From positions 3,415,001 to 3,479,000 of the forward strand of contig OY756957.1 of assembly GCA_963580455.1 (NCBI GenBank): DNA of 64,000 nucleotides. The letters run 5' to 3'. The notes under the pieces were generated by a model that worked only from the letters and a program-made list of their open reading frames with translations, had not been told where the DNA came from and made no database searches. The stretch is from Euonymus europaeus (lineage: Eukaryota; Streptophyta; Magnoliopsida; Celastrales; Celastraceae). This document shows positions 12,227 through 25,052 of this stretch, in pieces. Numbering within the stretch: the first letter of the stretch is position 1; each line of letters starts with the position of its first letter. The translations under genes were made by a program, and so were the position numbers.

Positions 12227-13579
12227 AGGGATATTATGTACCAAATAGTATTGGGATGTTTAGCGTTTTCCTTATATTTATATATATAAACTATTCATAC
12301 ATTTCATAGTACTAAATGATTTATTGAATGTTAGAAATGAGGGAGGAAATTAGGCCAGCAAATACAGCGGTGCAATCCAAGAATTGTGTTTTATAAATAT
12401 GACCGTCTTGGAATATGTATTTTATTGATGTGACTTTATTTTTTATATGATAGGAGTGAGGAGTGAGTCCATTTTGTTAGGGACAACATAAAGACCAACA
12501 ATATTGTTAGCTATAACAAAATGTGGACTATAAAGTATTTTGCTGATGTGGTTGAGTGTGTAATTTGATTTTTTGTGTTATAAAAATGAAACTTAGTATT
12601 AATTTTAATGAGGAATGATTATTTGCATTACTTTAGTTGCTAAGATTTGCTAAAATGTCATCACTATTATACATATGTAAATAAAATTTTATAATTAAAC
12701 TACCAATAAAATATAATATTATGAAAAAAAATATGACTTTTACGAAAAAGATCGCATTCTTGTACATAATTTTTTTCCCTGTTGGTTCGTTTTGTTAGGA
12801 CACAATTGAGATATAATTTCGAAAGAGTCACAAGTTGTTAATTGGACATAAACACTCACACGTGTGTTGAGTGAGAATGAACCCACACCTCGAGGAAGAA
12901 TTATTCTATTTGAGGTTGGGCAAATTGAATTTATGAGATAAATTTCTGCTTTTGTAACTCAAATCTCTTACCTATATTGAGGGGGGAGAGCCACTTCCAC
13001 TACACCAACATTTGGGACACTATCTCGGAGGATTCACAGGGTAGTTAATTGGACACTAGCATGCTTAACCGGATATTCTGTCTAGGTCCGGACTGTAATT
13101 TGAAAAAGGGCAGGTCCTCGAGCACATGGTGTGGACAATTCCCTCGAAGCATATAAATAGTTGTGGATATTCTTCAGTTAGAGATGGGGGGCTGTAATAA
13201 AATGGAGTGCAATGTAGTCCGAAGAATGAATCCAAAGAACAGGACAACTTGTTCTCGGGAAAAGCTCAAGGCAAAGGAATCCAAACCTATCCATCCAATG
13301 CATAATGGTGCAAGCCATTAAAGGAACGTGCATCAGACATTCAGAATGTGTAACCCCTCATGAATAGATAAGGAATAAAGGGGGAAAAACAAAAATACGT
13401 TATAGCAATGCAACTCAAATAACCAAACACCTTAGTTCTCGCATTGTTACTGTCTGCAACATCATCATCATCAAAAACTCAATGCCTTTCAAGAAATCAC
13501 AGTCAAACTGGAAAATAATAAGGAAAAAAGTCATAGTTGAACCCCAGAAAGAAATGCCTCAATCATAATAGAGCCAGGC

Positions 13580-15763
13580 CTACAGATCCTGATCAACGAG
13601 GTAATCCCCCAACCTTTCAACTATCATGTTGCACTGTCCTGGAGTTACAGGCTCCTCATATATCCCGAACACTAGAGCTTGACTAGTCTTCTTTATGGTG
13701 ACTCCTCCAGATCCCTGTCAAATAACAAAGGGGAGCTTCTGTCAAGATCATGGAATAAAATTGTCATTCTAAGCAAGTTTGAGCTTAGGAATAACATGTG
13801 TTGATTTATGTCTTGGGGAATTCAACATCCATTTAGAACATTTAAAATACCATTATCACGATAAGATATAGAAATGGCCAAAATGAGCCGACTACAATCA
13901 CGTAATAGGAGGACTTTCAAGGTCAATCAAGTAATCTAAATTTCTGTCATATCATTGAATAAGAAAATCACCTTCTTCCCACGGATGACAGCTCCTGGTT
14001 CTCCTTGGATTACCATGTACTTGGTGCCTCCCAAGTGTAAGCCTGTGGGTGCAAGGTGCCCTGGTTCTTCAAAATCTTTCATGATGCCAGTGATCTCTTC
14101 AGGCTTGATCTGGATATAATTAGCAAAGAGATAAGATAAGAGATCGGATTTGTTTTGAGGTAGTGAACCATAAGAGTAGGGAAATATAAGAGTATTTTTC
14201 TTCCTGTACATCTTAAATCAGCAAAACCCAAGAACTATTAAACACAGACTAAGGCACTGAAGTCCTTCTCAGACAATTGTGGAAACACCAAACAAAATCA
14301 AGCAATCTTTTATTAAATTGCAGATCACATGATGGAGTTAAATAAGGATGATCAAATACTTAGGTTGGCAATAAACTTACACATATTGGAACTCATAACT
14401 CATAAGATTTTTTTTTTAAAAAAAATAAAAAATTTAGTGAAGCCAAACGAAGGGAGATTTTTTTTTATTTGAAAAAGTAGATACCATATTAACGTGGACA
14501 AGGAAAAAAAGAAAGAAAAGAAATAAAAATAGCCTATTCAAATCAGTGCTTTCATCAGGACTCACGAGTTGAACTCAAGAACTCCGAGGCTCCAACTCAC
14601 TAAACAGTTTCAATCCTTATAAGAAAATCATCAACAGCATTGTAACTACTTGGCTACGAATGCTGAAATGAATGTGCTACTCAACTGAAAGTTGGTTCAG
14701 TGGTGTGTAGGCATTACTTGGAAAAAGCATTAATTTAGCGTAATCTAATGCTAGTCTTTCAGGTTAATAAAAATAACTTTACCCTCTCCTTGTGTACACG
14801 TAACACAAGGTATGAAACAATTAGCCGCTTTGCTAGATTATAATGCTCAAATGTACTTGAGCATTCAACAATAAACATTGAAATTCAAAAGATGTATATT
14901 GAAGTTAGGCAGCTTGCGAAGTTTAAGGTTGTAATAAATATTGTGTTGAGAGTGCTGAACAATTACAAGTTCAGTGATCCAGGCACAAAAAAAAAGCACT
15001 CACTATTATGCACTATAGTTATGTAAAAGGAAACAACAATCACACAGCATTGATACGTGCACATAGTATCTGAGGCCTTTGCCCCAGCTAGATTCTTGGT
15101 GAATATTATTAATCAAGGAAAATCGTCTCTCTGCCATTTGTTAAGGCAGGAAACAGTCTGGCATTATTTTAAGGAATTCAACAAATATTTTATAAAGAGG
15201 AGATAAAATTAACAGCTCATTGATATTTTGATAAAATACATTATTAATATTTTGATAAACAATCCCATGATTTCGAAACATCATTAGTATTCTGGCTTTA
15301 CCGAATCATCTATAGCTGAACTCCTATCATAATCAAATCAAGGCAAAATGAAATCACATTGTTGCAGTAATGGTTAATCTAACTAGCAAATTTTAGAAAA
15401 TGCCACCCCGATTGAATCACAAGCTGCCGACCTATCTAATCAACACAGAATCGGAAATCGGAACACATTGTCCTTTTAATGGCCGATCCTACGCACAACT
15501 GCCAGATCAATCAAAGAACGAACAGACATGCAGGCTCAAAAGCATATCCAAAGCAGATCACAACCAACGATTGTTCCCCGAAGAGACCACATGAAATCAA
15601 ATAGAATGAATCAGTGACGATAAGAAAGAGATACCTGAGGGAAAGTAGAGCTCTGGGCCCAGACGCTTCCGTCATGACCAATGATGGCAGCGGCGGTAAG
15701 ATGCTGCCCCTGGCCATCGATGTCGCACATCAAGTGATCGTCCACGTAAATTTGCCACGACAT
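13580..15763 (-). CDS. Profilin (133 aa), tandem copy B
   Basis: Same role as copy A. Exons 15635-15763, 13972-14109 and 13580-13714 (43, 46 and 44 codons) with identical intron phases. The protein starts [20 protein letters not shown] and ends GDYLVDQDL. It differs from copy A by a two-residue insertion (GQGQ) near residue 18 and by substitutions in exons 2 and 3 ([16 protein letters not shown] against [16 protein letters not shown]). Intron 1 is larger here (1.5 kb). The two isoform lengths, 131 and 133, match the usual split among plant profilins. No disabling change is seen. Confidence 0.98.
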
Positions 15764-16851
15764 TTTTCTTTCTTTCGTGTTGGTTTCGTCCCTCTGTGCG
15801 TGCTTCCTTAGTTCCTCTTGCTCTGTGGTTTTCACTGTATTATTAGTTGCTTCCTATTAGAAAACTGACTAATAAATATAGAGCGAAGAAGGAGGGAGAG
15901 GTTTGAAAAAAGCGAGAGACGACCGTGGATCTGATGATGATGCTCTATTCACCGTCCATTTTCGCTGATTTAATTTCTACCATTCACGTCCTCCTTCATC
16001 TTAGGGCGCTCCTCCTCATTGTTTACGAAGTCAAGCGTCATTTTAATTTTTACACCCGGTTTTTTTTTAATCCTTTGATTCGTTACGGTAATAGCTCTCC
16101 CGAATTCAGTCACAAAACGCTGTCGTTTTGCAGTTGTACCCCCACAACACCTTGATCAGTTGATGGGGGGTTAAAAAAAATTGTTCCAAATCAAACAATA
16201 TAACATGTTCAAATTCGGATAATAGTAAAATCCGGATTAAAATTCGGGTTAAATTTCATAAAACATATGTACGAATTTGATTTAATGAATTTAGAAAAAT
16301 TCGATGATCCAAAGTCGTCAAAGTTTAGCCACCCCTGATTTTGCTACACAGATCTATGATAATAAAAAAAAAACAGTTCTATTTCTGGCATATGAAATTC
16401 CACTATACATGCCCGTTTCATCTTGCTTCATAAGGCATAAGCTTTCGAGAAAAAATTTGCCAATTTTGATTGTATTTTCTCCTCTCAGCATCAACAGCGT
16501 GGAGTGCAAGAAAAGTACAACACAAAGAAGTAATGCTTGAAGGAATTCACCAAAGAAGAGACAAACACAAGAAGTAATGGTTGAAGAAATTCACCAAACT
16601 CCAGTTACCAGTTCAAATAAAAAACGTAGCTCTGCCCCACTGAAACCTAATGGATTACAACAAAATAATTTTGATAATTTTCTAGCTTTGCTAGTTTTGC
16701 AGCAGATCAATTATCCTTTCCTGGATACTGGAATCCACTACAAATGAGGGTCATTGTATATTACTCAGTATCTGGGTTGTCATTGGAAAAATTGCTGAGC
16801 AGACTGAAAGGAGGCGTATGAATTCAGGCTGAGGGTGTAACAGGAGCATAA
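15764..16851. other. Spacer between profilin B and Derlin-1
   Basis: Contains the profilin B upstream region and the Derlin 3' flank. Positions 16190-16320 are AT-rich with repeated (a)aattcgg words. No gene is seen. Confidence 0.5.
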
Positions 16852-19800
16852 TCATCCACCAACTCGATATGATCTTCCTGTGAAAGCACCGCCAGTACTT
16901 CTGACTGGATCAGGCTGGGACTGGGCACCGGTGTTTGTCTGAGCTACAGCTCCTATTCTCCATCTCGCAACAAGCTTACGTCTTATAACAGTTAAGAAAA
17001 ATGCGCGGAGGAAAAATAAAACTCCAAACAAAACAAAACTTATGATTGCTTATAATGTGGTATGAACAATTGCAAGGACCCTATTTGTTTTGCATTGTAG
17101 ATATTCTAAAAGAGAGATTGCAAACAAAGCAAGCAAATACACGCACAGGAAGAAACAAGAAAATGTAGCATTGCCAAGTCATATTTAGCAGTTGCGTGTG
17201 GTTTTGAACGTGTGTGGGCAGGTTAGATCGCATTTGTGTGTGTTGTGAGGTTTGAAAATTGACCTCGTGTCCATCTCCATTGTTGACCACATTGAGCATA
17301 AAGAAAACATCATGCAAAACATAATTGTCACCCAATGAAAACCAGAAATCAAGGATACACCCACATTGGAGTCTTCAATAGGTTATTTCCAGTTGCAAGG
17401 GGGTGCAGCACGGTCAAGAAGTAATATAGATGTCCTGCAATAATTCCCAGCAGATCTGGCATGGGAGAAGAGCCAAAGAGAACATCCAACGCAAGCATTG
17501 CCCATGGTAGATAAAATGCCTGTACGAAAGAAAAGTAATAAAACAATTAAATGATCAAATCAAAACGTTAAAATAATTACAAATGGACACAATAGACAAC
17601 CAAATTAAAACTTTGTACAAACCCTAGTCAGTATACCTTCAGGGTCACGAGGCCATATATGTTGATATTGGCAGTAGGGAATTCTCTACTCCAGACATAA
17701 ACGAGCATAAAGACAAGTGATGTCCCCAAGAAACCGGTCCAAAATATAGGGATGACAGATAATACCTACAATACAGGAGGAAAAAAAGGATGCCCATGTT
17801 AACGTCGTGATACACCAAGTTATTGGTTAAAAAGCATAGATTCAAACCAATAAGTGAAAATACGGGATACACAAACAGAGCACTCCAAGTGTACAAAAGC
17901 ATATTAAAGGAGGGAAAAAAGAGGACCAGTTTGCATCCCTACATAACCCAATATAAAAGGAGATGATATCACATACTAGCAGTGTCAATGATCCAAATAT
18001 CATCATCCATAAGAAATCAGCTGTACGCCTTTCAAAGGGTCCTTTCTCCAACTGAACACCATATCTTGCACTGTGAAAAATTAGAATTTACAACAAAAAT
18101 GTCAGTAGTTACATCATGGATCACATTGAAAAGAATTTTGGAACTGTTACTTACATCATCAACAACCGAATTCCAAAATTGACAGAGAATCCACCGAGGA
18201 AAAAGAAATTTGTAATCAGCCTCCATAACTATAAATGAATTAGAGTCACAAAAGAGTTATAAAGACAAAAAGAATTAATAAAATTATAAAGACAAAATTA
18301 ACATGAAAATAATCCCATCACCAAAAAAAGAGATCGAAATTTTAGCCAAGTTATGGAACATAACAGAAAACCGAGCAAGGGTGATAGCCCAGTTACATGA
18401 GGTTTATTCCCATCATGTGCTGGACAGGATGTTGAGTATTTGATTCTTATAAGGCACCATCGGAAGTCTCCGCGAGTAAATCTAATATCCATTACTAATG
18501 TGTAGACGCCAGTTTTACTTCTATTACCATGCCTTGTTGGGGCTAAGGATAGTCAAGATATGGTCCAGCCGGCCTAGATGAATGTCATTACAAAATGAGA
18601 GCCATCAAACAATGACCTAGCTAACTCCTTAGTGGGTGTAGTCAAGGTTTTAATACGCGAGGCGTAAGCATCAATGCGTGGAGGCGTAAGCCTTTTGTGT
18701 AAAAAAATTTAATAATACAAAACAATTATATATAGTTAAGATAAGCATAATCATCCATAAAAATCATGAAATAAAACAAATTGTCTCAACAATACATAAA
18801 ATTTGCCAGCATCTAAATTATTTATATTAAGAAGGTTTGTAGGTAAGAGTTGGTTTGCAGATTTAGATTTACTTTGGTCAGTTGCATAGAGAAACAATCA
18901 AGGATTTGATAGCTCATGATTATAACATTTTATGGAGATAATATATCTTCTAAAAAACTGTGTTGGTAGCATGTGTTTCCATATTTAGCCTCCGGGCGAG
19001 CTTCCAGCAACAGGCGCAGCAGAGAGCTCGTTTTCTTTTATGTTTTTTTAGGGCTGGCTAAGGGCCAAAAATATGTTGTTTTGGCCCTTAGCCTGAGTTA
19101 AAAAAAATAACTTTGAGGTGTGACTCGTGAGCCTCGACTGCGCCTTCCATGCCTTCCGCCTAGCTGCAGACGCTCCGATGAAAGTCCAGCCCGCCTCGCC
19201 TGGAGGCGCACCTCATGCGCGCCTTTTAAATCCTTGGGTGTAGTATACTCAAGCCTAGTAGAGTTCTGCACAACACTCCTCAACTCCTCCTACCATTTTC
19301 ATTTTCGCTAGCTAGTGGGGAAGGGACTTCAAATTGCTGTAACCAAATCAATCATGCATCTCAGTATGGAACTTTCCTCTATTTTTTTAAACGAGGATGA
19401 ATGACGTTTTCATTTCCAAGTTCGACAATGAAATGTGCAGGGTATGTACAGGAATTTTCCCAAATTATAAAAATGGAGCCTTGGGTTAATATGGCATAGC
19501 ACGATCTTCCTTCTCCACATAACCTAAGAACTCTCGATATTTAAATGTTTATGATCCAGATATGTGTCTCATCTGCGTTGTGTACTGCCAGAACTTCAGC
19601 GGTACTGGAATTGATGGGGGCATAAAACTTGATTTAAACAAAACTGCATGGGTATTTGATATGATGTGAATGGTTTATTTATAGGGCTATATATTTCATA
19701 TGGTCAACATGTATAACTAACTATTAAGTTTAGCCCTTAAATAACAACAACAACAACCTCTCCAAACAACCCCACGTATGTCTTCACACATGCATAGACA

Positions 19801-21033
19801 CCGACCATCATCATCCGAGCTGTGTCCCAAACTGTTTGGGGTCAGCTACAAAAATCAATGAGAATCCACCTAAGGCCATAGTCCTAACAACACAGCAGAA
19901 CAAAATTACACCCTGTTTCCAATTTAGATGGAGTCTAAAGACTACAGTACAGTAAGCAGTGAACATAACTGCAGTAAAAGAATGCCAAAAACAAGAATAC
20001 GTAGGTACTTATTATGATTACAATGACAGAACGATGCAAGGGGCATAGCATAAAAATTCATTTATAATAGATCTATACCTGAAAGTTGAAGAACACAGAT
20101 TCATATATCAATGCGATACTCATTGGATTGTATAGTCCAATCTGATAGCCCACAGTAAATAGCACACATAACGTCCCATAAGCCTTGCTTATGGGTGGAA
20201 GAGAGTGGTAAAATCTGAAATGAATTAAATGATGAAAGTTATCATTTGCAGAACTAATAAAAATGGCACAATGTTTCCTGAAAGAAGAACGGAAATGAAC
20301 AAAATATAACTAGCCAATCAATCCAAGCATTTTGGGCATGAAACAAAACAAGGAAAACACAATTGCTTAGTCGCACCTCTCTCCCCCATGGCATGATTTT
20401 TGGACAACAATTGACCAGGAGTCAGGAGATGCATGGCACAGGCAAGTAATATCTTGAGCAGTTTTCTACGTTGGTTATTTAACATCAAAGATTATATTTT
20501 ACCCAATGAAGTTTTTTTAAGAAAATCGTTTAGGATAATGGAGAATAAACACATGTGAGAGTGGAACTAGAGGTTGAATTCACCAGCTTCTACAAATCAC
20601 TTATGTAAAAATAAGCAACATCAAACTATAAACAAGCACTATTAGCATTTCTTTATATTCAATCACGAGTTTAACTCAAAATACCAGGAGACAAAAGTTC
20701 TTAATCAAGTATTAATTCACAATTCCAATAGATCAAAAATTTCAATTAAGAGGGTTCAGGTTAAGTCTTCTGTAATATACTCAGCATAATTGATTACTTT
20801 TTTAATTAAAACCCACGAAGTAAGATCGAGAAGACCAAAATGTCAACGAACACAGCCTAGGTCAACGAACACAGCCTTCAAAATGCCATCCTAATATGTA
20901 AAAACTAAAAAACAGAGGACCAACTTGAGAATGAACAGATTTCAGTACAAATTGGATCAAACAATTATATGTAAATCTGCGAAGGGAAAAAGAGAAAAGT
21001 AGGAAGAGAGTCTTACTCAGCAGGGGACGACAT
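16852..21033 (-). CDS. DER1: Derlin-1, ER-associated degradation membrane protein
   Basis: Multi-spanning rhomboid-like pseudoprotease of the ER membrane that helps retrotranslocate misfolded proteins (family knowledge). Seven exons: 21017-21033, 20079-20214, 18155-18228, 17977-18070, 17637-17765, 17359-17519 and 16852-16981, giving 246 residues. The first exon is only 17 nt (MSSPAE...). Recognisable segments are WRLITNFFFLGGFSVNFG, LEKGPFERRTADFLWMM, AFYLPWAMLALDVLFG and GIIAGHLYYFLTVLHPLA. The exon 6 donor must be GT|GTATCC to keep frame with ...VRKLVARWRIG. The tail is short, ending FTGRSYRVGG. Intron 2 is 1.85 kb and carries a hAT-type insertion. Arabidopsis At4g29330 is the remembered match. 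Confidence 0.95.
18643..19236. mobile_element. Non-autonomous hAT-type element in Derlin-1 intron 2
   Basis: A perfect 8-bp target duplication GGTGTAGT is at 18635-18642 and 19237-19244. The element begins CAAGGTTTTAATACGCG and ends ...TTTTAAATCCTTG, so its ends are imperfect inverted repeats (CAAGGTTTTAA against CAAGGATTTAA). An 8-bp TSD with CA(A/G)GG ends is the hAT signature. The 594-bp body has no long ORF. GC-rich aggcg/gcgcc repeats sit just inside each end. Confidence 0.85.
19740..19915. repeat. Possible dispersed plant repeat (SINE-like motif)
   Basis: Begins with an (aac)n run and contains aaactgtttggggtcagc, a core seen in many plant short repeats. A related core (atttggagtcggctac) occurs at about 51760-51780. 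Ends and class are unresolved. Confidence 0.35.
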
Positions 21034-23583
21034 GGAAACGCAAAGCTCAAAAGAACCGCCTGGCTTCGAATCACCTTCGATAATTTTTTTGATCCGATTA
21101 CAAAACTGTGAATTTAAACGATCAATGGAAGCGAGAGAGAATCCAATTTTAGTTGCTAGGTGTTGTTCGAATGAGTTAATATGACCCAGAAGCTTCTGTA
21201 TTTGGATGGTTCTTTCAAGGTTATTTCTCGCACGTGCGAACGGCTGGGCTTCGTAGAATTTAGGCTCCGACCTGTTGACTTTGACTTTACGTCTTGAGTT
21301 GGGCCTAATTGTTTAATGCCCATAATATGTAAATGGGCCCAAAACAACTTTACCTATTTCATTTTTGGGTTATGAACTTTTGGGGTTTGACCGTTTGGTG
21401 GAGTGACATACGCTAGCGTATTTACGCTTACATACGCTCTACTAACCAAACACGTGCCTTCGTGTCTTACGCTCTATTATTTAAGCGATACGGCCATGAT
21501 GGGAAACATTTTGGAATTTTACTACCGTCCAGTCCAGCCAAAGGATTGGACGCGGTTAAGTCCATTTCATTGAGTGACATGTGGAATGATTTTTTTTTAG
21601 AATTTCATTATAAATATGAAATGACAAAAATAGATATATAAATTTAGTAATTTACTAACAGAAAGTTAACAGAGAAGCCTAACGTTTTATCTCTCATTTC
21701 CCACTTCCACCGTTGTATCCTTCTCTCTCTATCTGTGATCAATGGCAGCGACGAGTGAAGCCTGTCCGCTTTTTGCTCTCTTTTTCAATGAAAGGTGAAT
21801 CACTTTCATCGCTTTTTTAAATATCTCCCCTAACAAAAGAAAAACCCCGACTTTGAAATAAAATCTTTCGATTCCCGCTTAGTTCATCTGGAATTTGGCC
21901 TTTTATCAGTATAGGTTTGAAGGAAAGATGCCAAAAGGGGCGTAAACGAGCCACAGGCTTTTTCAAGCTGTAGCAAGTTTTTTCTATCTATCGACTTAGA
22001 CGCCTTTTAAAAAAAATCGAGTGGGGTTGGACTTAGTTAGAATCTGTTGCAAATCCATGTGAGGGGGAATGATTGAACATTAGTCTTAGTAAGAGTAAGA
22101 GAAGGCAAGTGTCATGGCATGAAACTTCTTTTCTCCTTTGTACGAGTCTCTAAGAAGAAGAGAAACATTCTGAATTAACTGTAACGGGAGAGATATTCTA
22201 ACGGGAGAGACAAAGGCATTATAATAATTGTAAGGCTATTTTATTTATTTTTAAATAAAAAATATGATTTATTAATTCAATGGTTAAGATTTGATCATTT
22301 TTTAGCAATCAAATCCAATGATCATTGAGTGTACTATACTGATACAGTCATTTGACTGTACTTGACTGTAGTGCAGCCCAACATTTTGAGCTACTTTCTC
22401 TCGTTATCCCTCCACATCTCTGCCTCACATGTTTGGAAGACATGGAAACGCAAAGCATATGCATCCCCAATTCAAACCCTAGAGAACAAATTTTTCTCGT
22501 TGAAGAGTTGCTCTGGTTCTTGAAGAGCACATCGAGCATGTCTAGATTTGCTGAGCCGTAAACAAAAATCATATACATATGAAAAAGTCTCATTCTATCC
22601 TCACTTCTCGCCCTCAGTGTCCCTCACTTCTCTCTCACATCACATTCTCAACTCAAGTTTTCACCTCGCTTTGATTTCTTTGGTTTCATTTTCTGATTTT
22701 AGAGAGATTCGTTTTCGTTATAGATTGACGCTTCTATTAGATTCACGTTACAGATTAGTAATCTAAAATTTACATTTATTTTAGACTAGAACTCAAACAA
22801 ATTTTGAGACTTTGACTCAATTAATGCGCTGATGTGTCCCATTCACAATTAACCACAGTTAACTGCAACTGTATTTTTTTCCCCCTCATTTTTTTATAGT
22901 TCGTCTGTCTACGACCACTTAAAGAAACTTGTGCACAATATTGTGTGGTATGCTTTTGTGAACAGAATGCATATACTGACAAATTAACTTGGTTCAATTA
23001 TTTTAGTAAGAGAAAAAAGACAGAAAAAATAATCACTTAATAGAACAGACAAGATTCTCAACTCCATGATCATGGGATACCTTTAAAAACAAATTGTGTT
23101 TCACGAGTTGGGAATAAGCAAGATATCTGTGGATTGTGATGTTTTGGTACAGAAAATGACTCAAAAGAGACACTAGATCACATGACAGAGCATATACTTC
23201 GTGCATTAATTAGTGCATTTGCTAGTGGAAAGATTTAATGAAAGTCTATCTCAGCAAGACAATATACATTAATTTTTAAAATAAGTTAAAGAGGATAGAG
23301 TTCGAACTTAAGATTCGAGATTATATACGATACAGCTAATCAATTGAGCTATTTGAGATTCACAACAATATACAGGAATTACACTCTCCCTAGCCTTCAT
23401 TTTCTGGGAATTTCCTGCTCTAGGCATGCCTTTTAGGTTAAAAGGTAAAATATGGCAAATGCAGATGTGCTGAATCAATGAAAAGCAATAAATTAAGAAG
23501 CTATAAATCATAATTAATAGTATTAATTAATGGGACAGAGATAAAACAAAAAAAACAAAACTCAGTTGAGTTTCCCTTTCCTT
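21034..23583. other. Intergenic region upstream of Derlin-1
   Basis: Contains the Derlin promoter side (tgggcctaat at about 21301 and gggcccaaaa at about 21335 are site-II-like) and the 3' flank of the LRR gene. Short ORFs at 22350-22600 on both strands lack family features and are not called. AT-rich elsewhere. Confidence 0.5.
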
Positions 23584-24807
23584 TCATGGGTTCTCATTAT
23601 TCCCTAATAACTCCCCTAATGTCCCACAAACAAGAGGCTGAACTATAGGGATTCTAAGACAACTCAATCCACCTCCTGGAGTGACAGAACACTGTGGTTG
23701 GGGTCTTTGCATATCTCTTCCAGGAATGCAATTCAGTGAGAAATCAAAACCCACATTCCTTAGGAACAATCTTGCACATTCCTGACTAAACCCAGAAAAG
23801 AAATTGTAAGCAACAGACAGATTCATAAGGTTCTTCAGAGAACAAACCAGGTCTGGCAGAACCCCAGATAGCTGGTTGTGTCCCAAATCCAGAACCTCAA
23901 TCTGTTCCATACAAGAAATTGTGTCTGGCAAATGACCTGTCAGTGTATTGTAGCTTACATCCAAAACTTGCATATCTGTGAAAAGCCCAACTCCTTCAGG
24001 TATACAACCACTTAACTGGTTATTCAGAAACAAAATCTCCTTCACTCTTGAACTACCAAAGCCCATACTAATTGGGATGTTCCCACTAAACTTGTTATTT
24101 GCAAAATTAATCACAGAAGCAGGTGAATTCCCCAAATTTTGAGGGATTTGGCCTTCAAATTGATTGTTGTTGAGAAAGATTGCATCAAGCTTCTTGTTGA
24201 AGAGATCGCCAGGTATGGCTCCAGAGAAGTAATTGAATCTGAGGTCCAAGTAAACAAGATTTGGAATGTAGAGAGTGATTGTGGGAAAATACCCAGAAAA
24301 ATTGTTGTTACTGAGGTCTAATTCCTCTAGAGAGGAGAGGTCCTTGAAAGAGTTAGGAACTGTGCCAGAAAATCTGTTGCTATTAAAATGAAGGAGAGTC
24401 AAATCTGTAAGAAAAGAGAGTTCTTGGACAAGAATGCCTTGTAGATTCGCATGGTTGAGATCTATTCCTGCAACAACTGGTCCAGATTCATCTCCACGAA
24501 CACCACAAAACACTCCTCTGTAAGCACAAACATCAGTGCCAACCCAAGTATCCAAAACCCTCAATGGGTCATCTGTGATTGCAGATTTCCATGCTTGAAG
24601 AGCAGTGTAGGCACTACCAAGCTTTGAAGACCCAGATGGGTTTGGAGCAGTGTTGATTCCTCCACCAATCCACACACCTCCTCCTCCTCCACCACCTGCA
24701 TTCCCAATTCCAACACCAATTCCACCTCCCACGCCAAGAGCAGAGACTCTTGTTGGAATTATATGCAGAAAAAGTAGAAAACCCAGAAAAACCCAAATCT
24801 TCTTCAT
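23584..24807 (-). CDS. Extracellular leucine-rich repeat protein, LRX-like without extensin tail
   Basis: Single-exon protein of 407 residues, probably secreted to the cell wall. The signal peptide is about residues 1-23 (MKKIWVFLGFLLFLHIIPTRV). A glycine-rich stretch follows (about 25-51), then the N-terminal cap (YTALQAWKSAITDDPLRVLDTW; VCAYRGVFC). About nine LRRs of the LxxLxLxxNxFSGxIP type run from about 120 to 350, and a Cys-containing cap closes the domain (CARLFLRN..., CIPGRDMQRP). This is the LRR layout of leucine-rich repeat extensins, but the Ser-Pro(3-5) extensin domain is absent, as in the family of At4g29240, At2g19780 and At4g06744. There is no kinase or membrane anchor. Function in this subfamily is not established. 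Confidence 0.93.
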   Translation of the reverse strand: MKKIWVFLGFLLFLHIIPTRVSALGVGGGIGVGIGNAGGGGGGGVWIGGGINTAPNPSGSSKLGSAYTALQAWKSAITDDPLRVLDTWVGTDVCAYRGVFCGVRGDESGPVVAGIDLNHANLQGILVQELSFLTDLTLLHFNSNRFSGTVPNSFKDLSSLEELDLSNNNFSGYFPTITLYIPNLVYLDLRFNYFSGAIPGDLFNKKLDAIFLNNNQFEGQIPQNLGNSPASVINFANNKFSGNIPISMGFGSSRVKEILFLNNQLSGCIPEGVGLFTDMQVLDVSYNTLTGHLPDTISCMEQIEVLDLGHNQLSGVLPDLVCSLKNLMNLSVAYNFFSGFSQECARLFLRNVGFDFSLNCIPGRDMQRPQPQCSVTPGGGLSCLRIPIVQPLVCGTLGELLGNNENP

Positions 24808-25052
24808 ATTCAGTCGTAGGTTCTGAGATACGTATTTGATGGGTGTACTTGTCCAAATAGGGTCAGAAAAATGGTGGGGGGTTAAATTGGTAATGAATCT
24901 GTTCCCTCATTTATTCATTCATTCATTGTTTACATGCCTGGGCTTTGATTTATGATACGCTCTGCACACATTGACTAATTCATGCCAAGTTTTCATCTCG
25001 AGGAAATAGTAGGTAAAAGCTTAGAAGTAGAACAAATAGAAGTAGAACTAAA

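Larger units (their letters stand above)
11244..12271. mobile_element. Probable non-autonomous Mutator-like element
   Basis: A 9-bp direct repeat TTATATTTA flanks the interval at 11235-11243 and 12272-12280. The ends are imperfect inverted repeats: the left CGATATTACTAGGTATCC aligns with the reverse complement of the right end (GGAAAACGCTAAACATCC), and further in the left ...ataacatatctc...tatgtgacat matches the right arm's inverse. A 9-bp TSD is typical of the Mutator superfamily. There is no transposase ORF. Nine copies of a heptamer lie inside. The TSD is AT-rich, which weakens it as evidence. Confidence 0.55.
10978..13579. other. Repeat-bearing spacer between the two profilins
   Basis: Contains the 5' flank of profilin A, a CT microsatellite, a probable 1.03 kb Mutator-like element (listed separately) and AT-rich DNA from 12.3 to 12.75 kb. 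The part around 12530-12600 resembles 27080-27150 (gtggttga..., ataaaaatgaaac), suggesting a low-similarity dispersed repeat. No coding exon is seen. Confidence 0.5.
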
